Below, piece by piece: positions 1 to 8,918 of a stretch of DNA of 45,952 nucleotides. The first letter of the stretch is position 1. Each line of letters opens with the position of its first letter. The translations under genes and the position numbers were made by a program. The notes beneath the pieces were generated by a model. The model had not been told where the DNA came from. It made no database searches and was given only the letters and a program-made list of their open reading frames with translations. The DNA is from BTUB01 sp964392765 (GTDB lineage Bacteria > Babelota > Babeliae > Babelales > Vermiphilaceae): positions 1 to 45,952 of the forward strand of contig CAYMRF010000004.1 in NCBI GenBank assembly GCA_964392765.1, read 5' to 3'.

Positions 1-716
1 ATAAGCATGCATTGTTTTTGCCAATAGCCGATCCTTTCTGGATTGAGCATTGCCCAATGAGGCTCGATAATACCAGCACCTAAAAGCTTGGGAATAAAGG
101 AAGAACGGAGAACAAAATCGATAATCGGGTTATCGGTGACCGCTTCAATTAAGCCATAGCCAACTATAATCTTGGGATTTCTTGATCGAATTGCATAGGT
201 GATGAGTGGGTTAAAAGAAGAAACAAAGACGCGATCATAGATATTGTATTTTTTAAATAATGTATCCATTTCTTGTGCAATGATCGCATAACGTGGATTG
301 TTTCTAATATCAAACTCCGCTTTCATATCTAATTCGATAAGCAATTGAACTACCTCTTCAAGCGTAGGTATGGTCTCAGTTTTATCTACTTTTAATACCT
401 TTAATTGCGCTAAATCAAAATCATGCACATTACCCGTGCCATTGGTGATTCGTTCTAAGAGTTCATCATGAAATGCAATCAGGTGATGATCTTTAGTTAA
501 GCGCACATCAATCTCAACCGCTTTGGCCCCCTTGGCATGCGTTGCTCTAATTGCTTTAAGCGTGTTTTCCGGCTCGCCTGCTTTATGCACGATCTGCAAG
601 TTTTGGAATGCTGCCGGTGAGGGGGAAATAGGAAGTTTGAAATAGTAAAAGAGAACAATTGCGGTGGCTAGAATGCTTGCCAGTAGTATGCAAATTATTT
701 TGATAATGCGTTTCAT
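1..716 (-). CDS. Glycerophosphodiester phosphodiesterase family protein, membrane-anchored (3' end outside window)
   Basis: Read on the minus strand from an ATG at 716-714; 238 codons lie in the window and the frame is still open at base 1, so the C-terminus is missing. Residues 5-25 form one hydrophobic segment (membrane anchor or uncleaved signal). The GDPD-type TIM-barrel start follows: His44 with PENT close behind, the metal-binding pair Glu68/Asp70 in EIDV, and His83/Asp84 in FHD. The usual HRG at the first catalytic His reads HKAG, a small departure. Family members hydrolyse glycerophosphodiesters to glycerol-3-phosphate and an alcohol; here the active domain would face the periplasm, which suits lipid-headgroup salvage. 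Family assignment is firm, substrate is not known. It is divergent from the methyltransferase gene at 828. Confidence 0.85.
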   Translation of the reverse strand, partial: MKRIIKIICILLASILATAIVLFYYFKLPISPSPAAFQNLQIVHKAGEPENTLKAIRATHAKGAKAVEIDVRLTKDHHLIAFHDELLERITNGTGNVHDFDLAQLKVLKVDKTETIPTLEEVVQLLIELDMKAEFDIRNNPRYAIIAQEMDTLFKKYNIYDRVFVSSFNPLITYAIRSRNPKIIVGYGLIEAVTDNPIIDFVLRSSFIPKLLGAGIIEPHWAMLNPERIGYWQKQCML

Positions 717-827
717 GCTTACATCCTAACTTCTTTTTAATTTTCACTTTATTGGTTAGGGGCTATAGTATTCAAGAGTTGTAAGGTATATTTTGCAAAG
801 TTATTTTTATGATTAAAAGGATTAGAA

Positions 828-1754
828 GTGAAAAAGCTTTTTTTATTATCACTGTTAACGTTACCAGCATTCAGCATGGAACGATCTCCACAAGCGCCCA
901 ACAAGCAACAATGGGATGGCAAATCATTTCATAAACATACAAAAAAATCTTTCCCGCTCGCTCAGCAAATTTTGTCGCGCTATCCGTTGAAAAATTGTAC
1001 AAGAATTCTTGATTTTGGATGTGGTTCGGGAGATATTACTGCGTACATAGCTCGAAAAGCTCCCGAAGCTCAAGTGTTCGGCTTAGATCCATCAACAAGT
1101 ATGATAAATTTTGCGAATGGCTATTATGAAAATCAAATTTCTTCATCTCCATTGAGCGGAGATAATAAAAAGAAACTTCTTTTCATGGAAGGAACTGCAT
1201 TTTCAATGCGACCTGTTCCGGAAGAAGGCTTCGATTTTATCTTTTCTTGTAATGCATTTCATTTAATTCCCAAAAGTGAGCAAGCAAAAACTTTGCAACA
1301 TTTGGCGCAGCATGTGGCCATAAGAGGCAGAACAGCTCAATTGGTAATGATTATGGCTGCAAAAACAAAGGAGCCCCAACCTTTTGCCAGAGCATATGGA
1401 GCAACCATACAGATGCCTGCCTGGAAAGAGTTACAAGCGGTTAATCTTGATGATTATTTCCAACCTCATAACTCAGAAACATTTGTTGCTTTAGCTGAAG
1501 GCACGGGCGTTCAAGTTCAAAAGATGGAATCTATAGATGAACACATCATTTTTAAAAATTCAAAAAAATTAACCAAATTTGTAGCTTCTTGGATGGGCGG
1601 ATTTGGATTTGTAGCAGCATTGCCAAAAGAGAAACAAAAACAACTTATGAGTGATCTCATTGCAAATTATCTAAAAGAAGTGAAGCCAGCTGCAAATGGA
1701 GAGATTGAATGGAAATCTCCACGATTTGTAGTTCATGCTGAAATAAAGAGATAG
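828..1754 (+). CDS. Exported class I SAM-dependent methyltransferase
   Basis: Starts at GTG 828, with AAAGG about 8 bases upstream. Residues 1-16 look like a short signal peptide (KK, then a Leu-rich core ending AFS) followed by Met17. The Rossmann methyltransferase signature ILDFGCGSGD is at residues 60-69 and the acidic motif GLDP at 85-88, with a CNAFHL motif IV region further on. The overall pattern is closest to small-molecule methyltransferases such as the trans-aconitate or juvenile-hormone-acid type, but the substrate cannot be told. The signal peptide is odd because SAM is not expected outside the cytoplasm. The enzyme may act in the host, or the N-terminus may stay as an anchor. Followed by a weak hairpin. 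Confidence 0.82.
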   Translation: MKKLFLLSLLTLPAFSMERSPQAPNKQQWDGKSFHKHTKKSFPLAQQILSRYPLKNCTRILDFGCGSGDITAYIARKAPEAQVFGLDPSTSMINFANGYYENQISSSPLSGDNKKKLLFMEGTAFSMRPVPEEGFDFIFSCNAFHLIPKSEQAKTLQHLAQHVAIRGRTAQLVMIMAAKTKEPQPFARAYGATIQMPAWKELQAVNLDDYFQPHNSETFVALAEGTGVQVQKMESIDEHIIFKNSKKLTKFVASWMGGFGFVAALPKEKQKQLMSDLIANYLKEVKPAANGEIEWKSPRFVVHAEIKR

Positions 1755-1766
1755 TTATAAAAAAGG

Positions 1767-1790
1767 AAGAGTAAATAGTTGATTACTCTT
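1767..1790 (+). terminator. Weak hairpin after methyltransferase gene
   Basis: An 8-bp stem AAGAGTAA/TTACTCTT with an 8-base loop, followed by a mixed T-rich stretch. AT-rich, so a weak intrinsic terminator at best. Confidence 0.4.
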
Positions 1791-1886
1791 TCTTAATCTT
1801 ATTTAAACTATCCAATATAAAACATTCTCTTTTTATCCCGATACGCGATGAAGTATAGTAAATTTTAAATTACTATAAGGATTCGT

Positions 1887-2681
1887 ATGAAAAAAAGAAT
1901 TTTAATTACCGGCGCAGGCTCAGGGTTTGGAGAAGGCACTGCAATTGGTCTTGCACAAAAAGGGCATGAAGTAATTGCAGGCATGCACATATGGCCACAA
2001 GTAACTGCAATGCGTGCAAAAGCAGAATCACTTGGTCTTAAGAACCTACGTGCGGAGAAGCTTGATATTCTTGACCCTGCTGATATTGAAAACGCGCTCA
2101 AGTGGGATATTGATATTCTGGTAAATAATGCAGCGATCGGCTTTGGCGGCCCTCTCTCTGAAGTGCCTTTAGAGTTTGTGCGCCAAACATTGGAGACCAA
2201 TTTTTTTGCAACGCTTAATCTAACCCAAAAATTTATTTGTAAATTTGTTGATAAAAAAAGCTCAGGAAAGATTGTATTTATAAGTTCTATCGCGGGATTA
2301 TCTTCACCAACGGGCCTTGGGCCGTATGCTGCATCTAAGCATGCGATTCAATGTGCTGCCGAAACACTACGTGATGAATTAAAACCGTTTAATATTAAAG
2401 TGCAGACAATTAATCCAGGACCTTTCAGAACCGGATTTAATGATGCTATGGGAGAAACAGCATCCCGTTGGCTTGATGACAAGAAAAACTTTAATAAAAA
2501 AGCCTACGTTAAAAAATTTTTTGAATGGCTAAAAAACGATCAATTCGATCCTCAAGAGATGATCAATGAGATGATTAAAATAATTCCTGCTCAATCAGGA
2601 AAGTTTCGCAATATTTTCCCTAAGGATTCTGAGCGTGAGATAAAGAAATCTGAAGCCGCAGCGTGGAAACATACGATTTAG
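1887..2681 (+). CDS. Short-chain dehydrogenase/reductase (SDR) family oxidoreductase
   Basis: Classical SDR of 264 residues. The cofactor-binding TGAGSGFGEG motif is at residues 8-17, NNAAIG follows at about residue 85, the catalytic Ser lies in the FISSIAG strand, and the YxxxK pair in PYAASKHA. INPGPFRTGF is the typical substrate-loop start. Cytoplasmic, NAD(P)H-dependent; substrate unknown. SD AAGGA sits 6-10 bases upstream of the ATG. It converges on ung with only 6 bases between the stop codons. Confidence 0.9.
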   Translation: MKKRILITGAGSGFGEGTAIGLAQKGHEVIAGMHIWPQVTAMRAKAESLGLKNLRAEKLDILDPADIENALKWDIDILVNNAAIGFGGPLSEVPLEFVRQTLETNFFATLNLTQKFICKFVDKKSSGKIVFISSIAGLSSPTGLGPYAASKHAIQCAAETLRDELKPFNIKVQTINPGPFRTGFNDAMGETASRWLDDKKNFNKKAYVKKFFEWLKNDQFDPQEMINEMIKIIPAQSGKFRNIFPKDSEREIKKSEAAAWKHTI

Positions 2682-2687
2682 CAAGCA

Positions 2688-3404
2688 CTATGAAATTCGC
2701 CAATCAATTTCATGCAAATGATGTTTCTTTAAAAAGTCATTGGTTTTTGAAAAATGTTTGCATCCTAAGAACCCATTATGTGCTGAAAGCGGAGAAGGGT
2801 GCGCTGCTTTTAAAACTAATATTTTTGTTGGATCGATTTTTAGATGTAGATGTTGCACCTTTTTTTGTGCATATGATCCCCAAAGCAAAAGCACTAAAGG
2901 ATGATTACGATTAATCAGTTGCTCAATAATCGCATCGGTAAAAACTTCCCATCCTCTATTGGCATGCGCTGCAGGTTTACTCTCTTCAACCGTTAATATC
3001 GCATTGAGTAAAAGTACTCCTTGCTTTGCCCATGGCGTTAACGTGCCATTTTTAGGAATGGGAATACCAAGGTCAGAATGTATCTCTTTAAAAATATTAC
3101 GCAAAGATGGTGGCTGTGCAACTCCGGGCGGCACGCTAAAGCTTAAGCCATGCGCTTGGCCAGGGCCATGATACGGATCTTGGCCAACAATTACTACGTT
3201 TACGTTATCAAATGAAGTTTCTCGCAATGCTGCAAAAATATTTTGTTTTGCAGGATAGATTGTTGCGCCCGCGATCTCGCGCTCTTTTAAAAACTGTGAA
3301 AGTGAATCAATAATGGGGGAATGGCAAACCTCTTCTAGGGGCTTTTTCCACGAATCAGGAAGTGCATTAAAGAATTTTTGTTGTCTGGGCGTCATTGCAT
3401 TCAT
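2688..3404 (-). CDS. ung: Uracil-DNA glycosylase
   Basis: Family 1 UDG of 238 residues, about the usual length. It cuts uracil from DNA and starts base-excision repair. The water-activating GQDPYH motif is in the middle, followed by the substrate-contact region GLSFSVP. The DNA-intercalation loop reads HPSPLSAHNGFLG near the C-terminus, with the Leu and catalytic His of HPSPLS in place. The ATG at 3404 is chosen because AGGA lies 7 bases upstream; a second Met at residue 4 is less well placed. Confidence 0.96.
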   Translation of the reverse strand: MNAMTPRQQKFFNALPDSWKKPLEEVCHSPIIDSLSQFLKEREIAGATIYPAKQNIFAALRETSFDNVNVVIVGQDPYHGPGQAHGLSFSVPPGVAQPPSLRNIFKEIHSDLGIPIPKNGTLTPWAKQGVLLLNAILTVEESKPAAHANRGWEVFTDAIIEQLINRNHPLVLLLWGSYAQKKVQHLHLKIDPTKILVLKAAHPSPLSAHNGFLGCKHFSKTNDFLKKHHLHEIDWRIS

Positions 3405-3489
3405 ACGAAATCCTATCTTGCTTTTAGCGGTAAAATTAGTTTAGAGTTTTCATTGCAAAAGTAAAAAATTCTTATTTTTTGAGAGTAAT

Positions 3490-4617
3490 ATGAACGCAAA
3501 AGTTTTTTTATCAACAATTTTTTTAATGTCGGCAGTTACTCAAATTCGCGCAACAGCGCCAAATACGGTGGTGGCAACTATTCCCGTTGGTGTGACTCCT
3601 GCAGGTCTGGCAGTAACTCCTGATAATAAATTTGTCTATGTTGGCAATAATAATAATTATGGAATAACTGGTGCTGATTCGGTGAGCGTGTTAGATGCTG
3701 CAACTAATCTCCCAAAAACAACTATTTTCCATCCAAGTTTTAATGAGCCTTATACCATAACTATTAATGCAGCAGGCACCAAAGCATATGTAACCAATAG
3801 TAATGGCACTACCGTCACCATCATCGATATCGCTACTAACACGGTGAGTGGTGTTATTACGGGCTTTGATGGGCCATCCGGTTTTGCAATTACTCCTGAT
3901 CAAACCAAAGCATACGTGAATAATTATGGCGGCCCGAGTGGCGTGCAGAGTGGTAATGGCAAAACAGTGCGTGTTGTTGATTTGCAATCAAATGCAATTG
4001 TCGGAGCACCGATTACCGTAGGAACTGCGCCTGCAGGATTAGCGGTGACGCCTAATGGGGCATTTGTGTATGTGATTAATTATATTGATGGCAATCCCAC
4101 AACCGGAACTATAAGTATTATTCGAACGAGTGATAATACGGTGGTTGGAACAATACCAGGTTTTTCTGGTCCCTTTGATATTGCAATTACTCCCGATGGC
4201 AAATTTGCTTATGTAACTAATTTTGGAAGTAATAATTTTGCGCCGTATGGCACCACGCTTAGTGTTGTTGATTTGAGTAATAATACGATAATCAAAACTA
4301 TTAATCTCGGTATACAGCCTTCTGGATTGGCAATCACGCCCGATGGCAAATATGCGTATGCAAGTAACTATAATACGTTATATGCCGTTGGCGCACCGAC
4401 ATTTGCTGATTTAACACCTGGTCAAGGAACGGTAAACATTATTGATATTGCCACCAATACCGTGATCCCTCCGATAATTGCGGTTGATCAATCGCCGGCA
4501 AATATTGCAATTTCGCGAAATGGAAAATATGCGTATGTTTCAAATTATACATCAAATACGGTGAATGCAATTGCATTGCAATCAACTCAAGATGTTTTTT
4601 TATTGCAAAAACGGTGA
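3490..4617 (+). CDS. Secreted YVTN-type seven-bladed beta-propeller protein
   Basis: 375 residues with an N-terminal signal peptide ending near IRA (about residue 22). The rest is seven copies of a roughly 45-residue unit with the pattern GLAVTPDGKFAYVTN followed by a variable strand and a VVDL/IIDI strand, which is the YVTN/NHL-like beta-propeller. Seven blades close a propeller, so the domain is complete. Such proteins are surface or extracellular binding proteins; no catalytic motif is seen. It ends in DVFLLQKR; the next gene has IFLLQKEL at the start of an extra C-terminal domain, so this protein may have lost such a domain. First of two adjacent propeller genes. Confidence 0.85.
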   Translation: MNAKVFLSTIFLMSAVTQIRATAPNTVVATIPVGVTPAGLAVTPDNKFVYVGNNNNYGITGADSVSVLDAATNLPKTTIFHPSFNEPYTITINAAGTKAYVTNSNGTTVTIIDIATNTVSGVITGFDGPSGFAITPDQTKAYVNNYGGPSGVQSGNGKTVRVVDLQSNAIVGAPITVGTAPAGLAVTPNGAFVYVINYIDGNPTTGTISIIRTSDNTVVGTIPGFSGPFDIAITPDGKFAYVTNFGSNNFAPYGTTLSVVDLSNNTIIKTINLGIQPSGLAITPDGKYAYASNYNTLYAVGAPTFADLTPGQGTVNIIDIATNTVIPPIIAVDQSPANIAISRNGKYAYVSNYTSNTVNAIALQSTQDVFLLQKR

Positions 4618-4701
4618 TGAATAAATTCTAAATATTTACTTGCAAAAGTATTGCATGGTAGCGTTTACTAAAAATAGTTGGCTACTAATTAAAGGAACAA
4701 A

Positions 4702-6147
4702 ATGAAGCTTCAAAAAATTCTTATATGCTTATTGTTAGCATCTCATTCATTCATAAATGGAATGTGCACGTTTGGAAGTTTGCAACCGGTTACCGGATCT
4801 CCTTTTGCTGCTGGTAATGGTCCTATAAGTATCGCGTTTTCACCGTTAGTAGCGGGCAATTTATTTGCGGGAGTGCCTAACATTTTAGGCAATAATATAT
4901 CGGTTTATAGGGTTAATCAATCAACGGGCGCATTTACTGCGGTGGGAGGGTCTCCATTGACTGCTGGAACCAATCCCAGTGATATAGCTTTTTCATCAAT
5001 AGTTGCGGGGAATCTCTTTGCTGCAGTTTCTAATAGGACTTCTAACAATATCTCAGTCTATTCGGTGAATCAAACAACGGGCGGCTTTACGCCAGTTGCG
5101 GGCTCTCCTTTTGCAGCGGGAACTGAGCCGATAAGTGTCGCTTTTTCTCCGGTGATAGCGGGCAATCTTTTTGCCGCTGCGGTCAATATAACCAGCGATA
5201 ATGTTTCAGTATACTCGGTTAATCAAACTACGGGTGCATTCACCCCAGTTGCAGGTTCCCCTTTTGCAACAGGTAATAACCCGCAAGTAGTAGTATTCTC
5301 ACCAATCATAAATGGCAATCTGTTTGCTGCGGTGACAAATGGTCTTGATTATACAATTTCTATGTATTCGGTGAATCCCCTCACGGGCGTATTTACTCCG
5401 GTCTTAGGTTCACCATTTCCAACGCCAGTGGGCGGTTTTCCTATAGGGGCAGCTTTTTCTCCGGTGATGGCAAACACATTATTTCTGGCAATTACTAATG
5501 TAAATGATAGCAATGTTTCTGTTTATGCAGTGAATCCAAACACAGGAACATTAAATCAGATTCCGGGTTCTCCTTTTGCCGCAGGATTATCACCTTATTC
5601 GGTTGCTTTTTCACCGATAATAGCAGATACATTATTTGCAGCAGTTTCGAATGTTGATGATAATACGGTGTCAGTCTATATCGTTGATCAAACTACCGGA
5701 CAATTTACCCAGGTTGCCGGTTCTCCTTTTGCTACCGGATTAGCTGATTTTGAGGTAGCATTTTCACCAATCGCACTGGGCAATCTGTTTGCTGCAACAT
5801 CGAATAATGGTTCTAACAACGCATCAGTATATAAAGTATGTCTTGCATTGCCCCCTACAAATTTAAAAGGGTGCAAAGGAGCTGATATATTTTTACTGCA
5901 AAAAGAACTCGTAAATATTCTCACGTGGAATGCGCCTGTAACAGATACTCTGCCCGTTTCCTATTCAATCTATGCAGATGCAGGATTAACTGACCTGCTA
6001 GAAACTGTGCCAGCAACACAACTGCGATTCATAGAACATAATCTTACTGCAGATGCGGTGAAAACCTATTATGTGGTTGCCAATTATGCAAATGGGAGCG
6101 CGTCGGTTCCGGTGAGTGTAACGGTTACCGATGCTTGTTTAGTATAA
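4702..6147 (+). CDS. Secreted beta-propeller protein with C-terminal fibronectin-III-like domain
   Basis: 481 residues. Signal peptide to about residue 20 (FING, then Met). Seven repeats of about 50 residues follow, each with a GSPFAAG turn, a VAFSP strand, a GNLFAAVSN strand and a VSVYSVNQTTGAF strand, a lactonase-like propeller organisation. From about residue 385 a single beta-sandwich-like domain begins (GCKGADIFLLQKELVN, then LTWNAP, YSIYAD, YYVVANY), resembling fibronectin type III. No active-site residues are recognisable, so a binding or adhesion role is more likely than lactonase activity. Preceded by 84 bases; SD AAAGGAA is 5 bases before the ATG. Probably co-transcribed with the barrel gene 30 bases downstream. 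Confidence 0.82.
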   Translation: MKLQKILICLLLASHSFINGMCTFGSLQPVTGSPFAAGNGPISIAFSPLVAGNLFAGVPNILGNNISVYRVNQSTGAFTAVGGSPLTAGTNPSDIAFSSIVAGNLFAAVSNRTSNNISVYSVNQTTGGFTPVAGSPFAAGTEPISVAFSPVIAGNLFAAAVNITSDNVSVYSVNQTTGAFTPVAGSPFATGNNPQVVVFSPIINGNLFAAVTNGLDYTISMYSVNPLTGVFTPVLGSPFPTPVGGFPIGAAFSPVMANTLFLAITNVNDSNVSVYAVNPNTGTLNQIPGSPFAAGLSPYSVAFSPIIADTLFAAVSNVDDNTVSVYIVDQTTGQFTQVAGSPFATGLADFEVAFSPIALGNLFAATSNNGSNNASVYKVCLALPPTNLKGCKGADIFLLQKELVNILTWNAPVTDTLPVSYSIYADAGLTDLLETVPATQLRFIEHNLTADAVKTYYVVANYANGSASVPVSVTVTDACLV

Positions 6148-6177
6148 GAATTAAAAATATTAAAAAGGATATGTAGT

Positions 6178-6789
6178 ATGTTGAGATCTAAATTTTTCAA
6201 CGGTCTTTTAGTGATGCTATCAATGATTCCCGCGCAGATAATGAGTAGGGATGTGATTTTAGAATTTAAAGGCGCCTATTTTCATGGCACCGGCGATAGA
6301 TTTAAGCACATTTATAAGGGTAGCGCGCTCTTTGGACCGGAATTAACCGTTCAATTGAGTGATTGTTATAATTTGTATGGCTTTTTTAGTGTTGACTATT
6401 TGAGCAAGAAAGGGCACTCAATCGGATTAAATACGCCAACGCGCGTCACCTTATTGCCCATCGGCGTTGGTTTAAAATATTTTATGAGTTTCTGTAATTG
6501 GGAACGCACTGATTTTTATGTTGGCCTGGGCTTTCAGCCTGTGCGCGTGCATACGCATGATGAATCTGCGTTTGTGATTCCAAAACTCACCAAATGGGCT
6601 TTGGGCGGTATTGCTAAAGTAGGCGCATATATTGATATATCATCATGCTTTGTGCTTGATGTATTTATAGCTTACTCATTTGCACATGTGAGAAACCGCG
6701 AAACGGAAGCTCCTACCGGCCCAGTAATACCGTTGAAGGCCAACGTGAGCGGGGTTATCGCTGGAGTTGGCCTTGGATATCGGTTTTAA
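6178..6789 (+). CDS. Small outer-membrane beta-barrel protein
   Basis: 203 residues with a signal peptide (hydrophobic to about residue 20, AQI then Met). Alternating hydrophobic/polar strands end in aromatic residues throughout, such as YNLYGFFSVDYLS, VGLKYF, FYVGLGF and VIAGVGLGYRF. The last residue is Phe, the usual BAM-recognition C-terminus of outer-membrane barrels. An eight-stranded OmpW/OmpA-like barrel is the simplest reading. Function unknown. It lies just behind the propeller genes, so it could be their membrane partner, but this is inference. SD AAAGGA is 8 bases upstream. Confidence 0.72.
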   Translation: MLRSKFFNGLLVMLSMIPAQIMSRDVILEFKGAYFHGTGDRFKHIYKGSALFGPELTVQLSDCYNLYGFFSVDYLSKKGHSIGLNTPTRVTLLPIGVGLKYFMSFCNWERTDFYVGLGFQPVRVHTHDESAFVIPKLTKWALGGIAKVGAYIDISSCFVLDVFIAYSFAHVRNRETEAPTGPVIPLKANVSGVIAGVGLGYRF

Positions 6790-6807
6790 CTGCTAAAATT
6801 TAAGCAA

Positions 6808-7740
6808 TTATTTTTTCACGATTCGATTAGAAATGCTAATCGGAAGGTTTTTTACTTTCTCTGCTAAGCTGTTGAGCGGTGAACGAAGAGGCGTTGGAAT
6901 GAATGGGTTTTTTGCAAATTCTTGGAATTTTGTAACAGTAGTCATAAACCTTTCTGAGTGCATAATTTCCTGAACTCGCCCGCGTGCAACTTCGCGAACT
7001 TCGGGGCTTGCTTGGGAAAGTTTGTCACTTTGAATATAAATGTCTGCAATAGCCTTGGTTGCGAGTGCAATATTTTTAGTTATTTGGATGCCTTCCTTAA
7101 CAGATTCAAAAATAAGCGCGGTATTTTCTTCCGTGGCTGCGGCGAGTCCTAATTTTGCACCATGTTTGGTGATTTTAATTAAATACTCGAGTAATTCGTG
7201 AAGAGCGATATTTATTTTTTGGATGCTTGCTTCTTGATCTTTAGTGAGCACAACGGTCGGTTGTGTAACTAACGCGTGCGGAGTGTGTATTGGTAAATAT
7301 GATGGATTTACGTATGTAGTGGGTGGATAATGAGTTTGCAATACTGGAGCCGGTGGTGTTACATCAGGACGTGGGCCATCGAACGTCTGAGCAATAATGG
7401 GAGTAGTAAATTCATTAGATTCTTCAATTACCGGCGCTGATTGCATACGCATTGGCGTGGGACGAGCAGGTTTTGCTGGTTGTTTCCAGTTTGATGGACG
7501 TGGTGGAATTGCTGGCTCTGCTTCGCTTGCTGTTTCAGTTATAGCAGTTTGCCAAGTCATGCCATTTGAATCAGTAGTAGATACTGCTGGAGTTGCTGCT
7601 GTCCATCCGGGCAAAGATGAAGTTCGTGCGGGTGGCAATGGTGGAAGTGGCTTATGGTATGGTGTATTTTGCTCCATAGCAATGGTAGCAAGGGTAGTGA
7701 GCGCCGTGCTCATTAATAATGATATTTTAAAGTATTTCAT
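6808..7740 (-). CDS. Exported proline-rich protein with SH3-ligand-like motifs
   Basis: 310 residues, no family recognised. A signal peptide ends at about residue 21 (TIA, then Met). Residues 25-170 are Pro-rich and likely disordered, with KPLPPLP and PLPPAR near residues 30-40 and PAKPAR around residue 90, which fit class I (KxxPxxP) and class II (PxxPxR) SH3-binding consensus patterns. From about residue 170 the protein is helical (INIALHELLEYLIKI, IAQ/ALA-rich helices) and ends in a basic tail. SD on the minus strand is AAGGAG just before the ATG. It converges on the barrel gene. A host-directed role is possible but unproven. Confidence 0.7.
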   Translation of the reverse strand: MKYFKISLLMSTALTTLATIAMEQNTPYHKPLPPLPPARTSSLPGWTAATPAVSTTDSNGMTWQTAITETASEAEPAIPPRPSNWKQPAKPARPTPMRMQSAPVIEESNEFTTPIIAQTFDGPRPDVTPPAPVLQTHYPPTTYVNPSYLPIHTPHALVTQPTVVLTKDQEASIQKINIALHELLEYLIKITKHGAKLGLAAATEENTALIFESVKEGIQITKNIALATKAIADIYIQSDKLSQASPEVREVARGRVQEIMHSERFMTTVTKFQEFAKNPFIPTPLRSPLNSLAEKVKNLPISISNRIVKK

Positions 7741-7876
7741 ATAATCTCCTTTTTTACATGTTTATATCAATTTCCATTTGTATTTAAAATATCATAAAAA
7801 AGCCTTTATTGTCAATGTTTTGAGTCTTCTGGGCGCAGGTAGCAAAAGGGGGATTTTTACCTACATTTTGCAGTTT

Positions 7877-7905
7877 TTGACAGTGGCATTTTGATGGGAT
7901 AGGGT
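7877..7905 (+). promoter_or_regulatory. Putative sigma-70-type promoter for msrAB
   Basis: TTGACA at 7877-7882 is a perfect -35. The -10 at 7900-7905 (TAGGGT, 17-base spacer) is poor. Start codon follows 33 bases later. Confidence 0.4.
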
Positions 7906-7938
7906 AAATGTGGAAACCAATAAAGGAGTGCTCAAAAA

Positions 7939-8916
7939 ATGAAGATTCAAGCGTCTGATTCAAATCGGGAAATTGCCACCTTTGGGGGAGGCTGTTTTTG
8001 GTGTATGGTCCAACCATTTGAAAATACTCCCGGCGTTACTAACGTTATTGCTGGCTACGCGGGTGGATCTGGGGCCAACCCTACGTATGAAGATTATGCA
8101 GCTAAAGGATATGTGGAGGTTGTACAAATTACTTATGATCCTACTATCGTTACCTATAAGCAGTTAGTAGATATTTTTTGGCATCAAATAGATCCTACTG
8201 ATAGCGGTGGGCAGTTTTATGATCGCGGTCCTCATTATCGGCCAGTAATTTTTTATCATTCAGATCAGCAGAAAGCAGTTGCGCAGGAATCCCGACAAAA
8301 TTTAGAAAATTCCAAAACATTTTCCAAAGCAATTAACACTGAAATTCTTCCGTTTACCAATTTTTATCCGGCAGAGCAGTACCATCAAGAATATTATAAA
8401 AAAAATCCGGAACGGTATTCTGCATACAAGAAGGCTTCCGGAAGAGATGAATTTTTAACGCGTGCTTGGAAAAAAGATAATGATAATGAGTTACGCAAAG
8501 CTCTCACACCAATGCAGTTCAACGTGATGCGCGAGTGTGGCACTGAACCTGCGTTTAACAATGAATACTGGGATAATAAAAAACCAGGAATTTATGTTGA
8601 TAGGATTTCAGGCAAACCGCTCTTTAGTTCGCTCGATAAATATGATTCAGGAACCGGGTGGCCCAGTTTTATGCGGCCAATTCAAGAGGAAGATCTGGTT
8701 GAAGTGGATGATGATAGCTTAAGCGTTCCACGAATAGAAGTACGCGCAAAAGCGAGTGATTCGCATCTTGGGCATGTTTTCCCTGATGGTCCACGGCCAA
8801 CCGGATTGCGGTATTGCATAAATTCAGCAGCGCTTCGGTTTATTCCCTTAGAAGATCTGGAAAAAGAAGGGTATGGAGAATATCTCAAGTTATTTAAAGA
8901 TGCTCAAAGCAAATAA
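7939..8916 (+). CDS. msrAB: Bifunctional peptide-methionine (S)/(R)-S-oxide reductase MsrA-MsrB
   Basis: 325 residues carrying both methionine sulfoxide reductases. MsrA spans about residues 10-160 with GCFWC at 18-22 (catalytic Cys19) and the YAGG loop. MsrB spans about 180-320, with CGTEPAFNNEYW, GIYVD, SGKPLFSS, GWPSF and the catalytic RYCINSAALRF (Cys293). The CxxC zinc pairs are absent, as in many bacterial MsrB. The residue usually serving as resolving Cys in SGCGWPSF is Thr; the Cys in RECGTE may take that part. No signal peptide, so it repairs oxidised protein Met in the cytoplasm, probably recycled by the thioredoxin encoded at 35077. SD AAAGGAG is well placed. Stops 2 bases from the converging flavoprotein gene. 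Confidence 0.94.
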   Translation: MKIQASDSNREIATFGGGCFWCMVQPFENTPGVTNVIAGYAGGSGANPTYEDYAAKGYVEVVQITYDPTIVTYKQLVDIFWHQIDPTDSGGQFYDRGPHYRPVIFYHSDQQKAVAQESRQNLENSKTFSKAINTEILPFTNFYPAEQYHQEYYKKNPERYSAYKKASGRDEFLTRAWKKDNDNELRKALTPMQFNVMRECGTEPAFNNEYWDNKKPGIYVDRISGKPLFSSLDKYDSGTGWPSFMRPIQEEDLVEVDDDSLSVPRIEVRAKASDSHLGHVFPDGPRPTGLRYCINSAALRFIPLEDLEKEGYGEYLKLFKDAQSK

Positions 8917-8918
8917 CT

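Noticed and set aside
1865..2200. Minus-strand ORF inside the SDR gene
   Set aside because: Shadow frame of a clearly conserved oxidoreductase; no SD and no recognisable motif.
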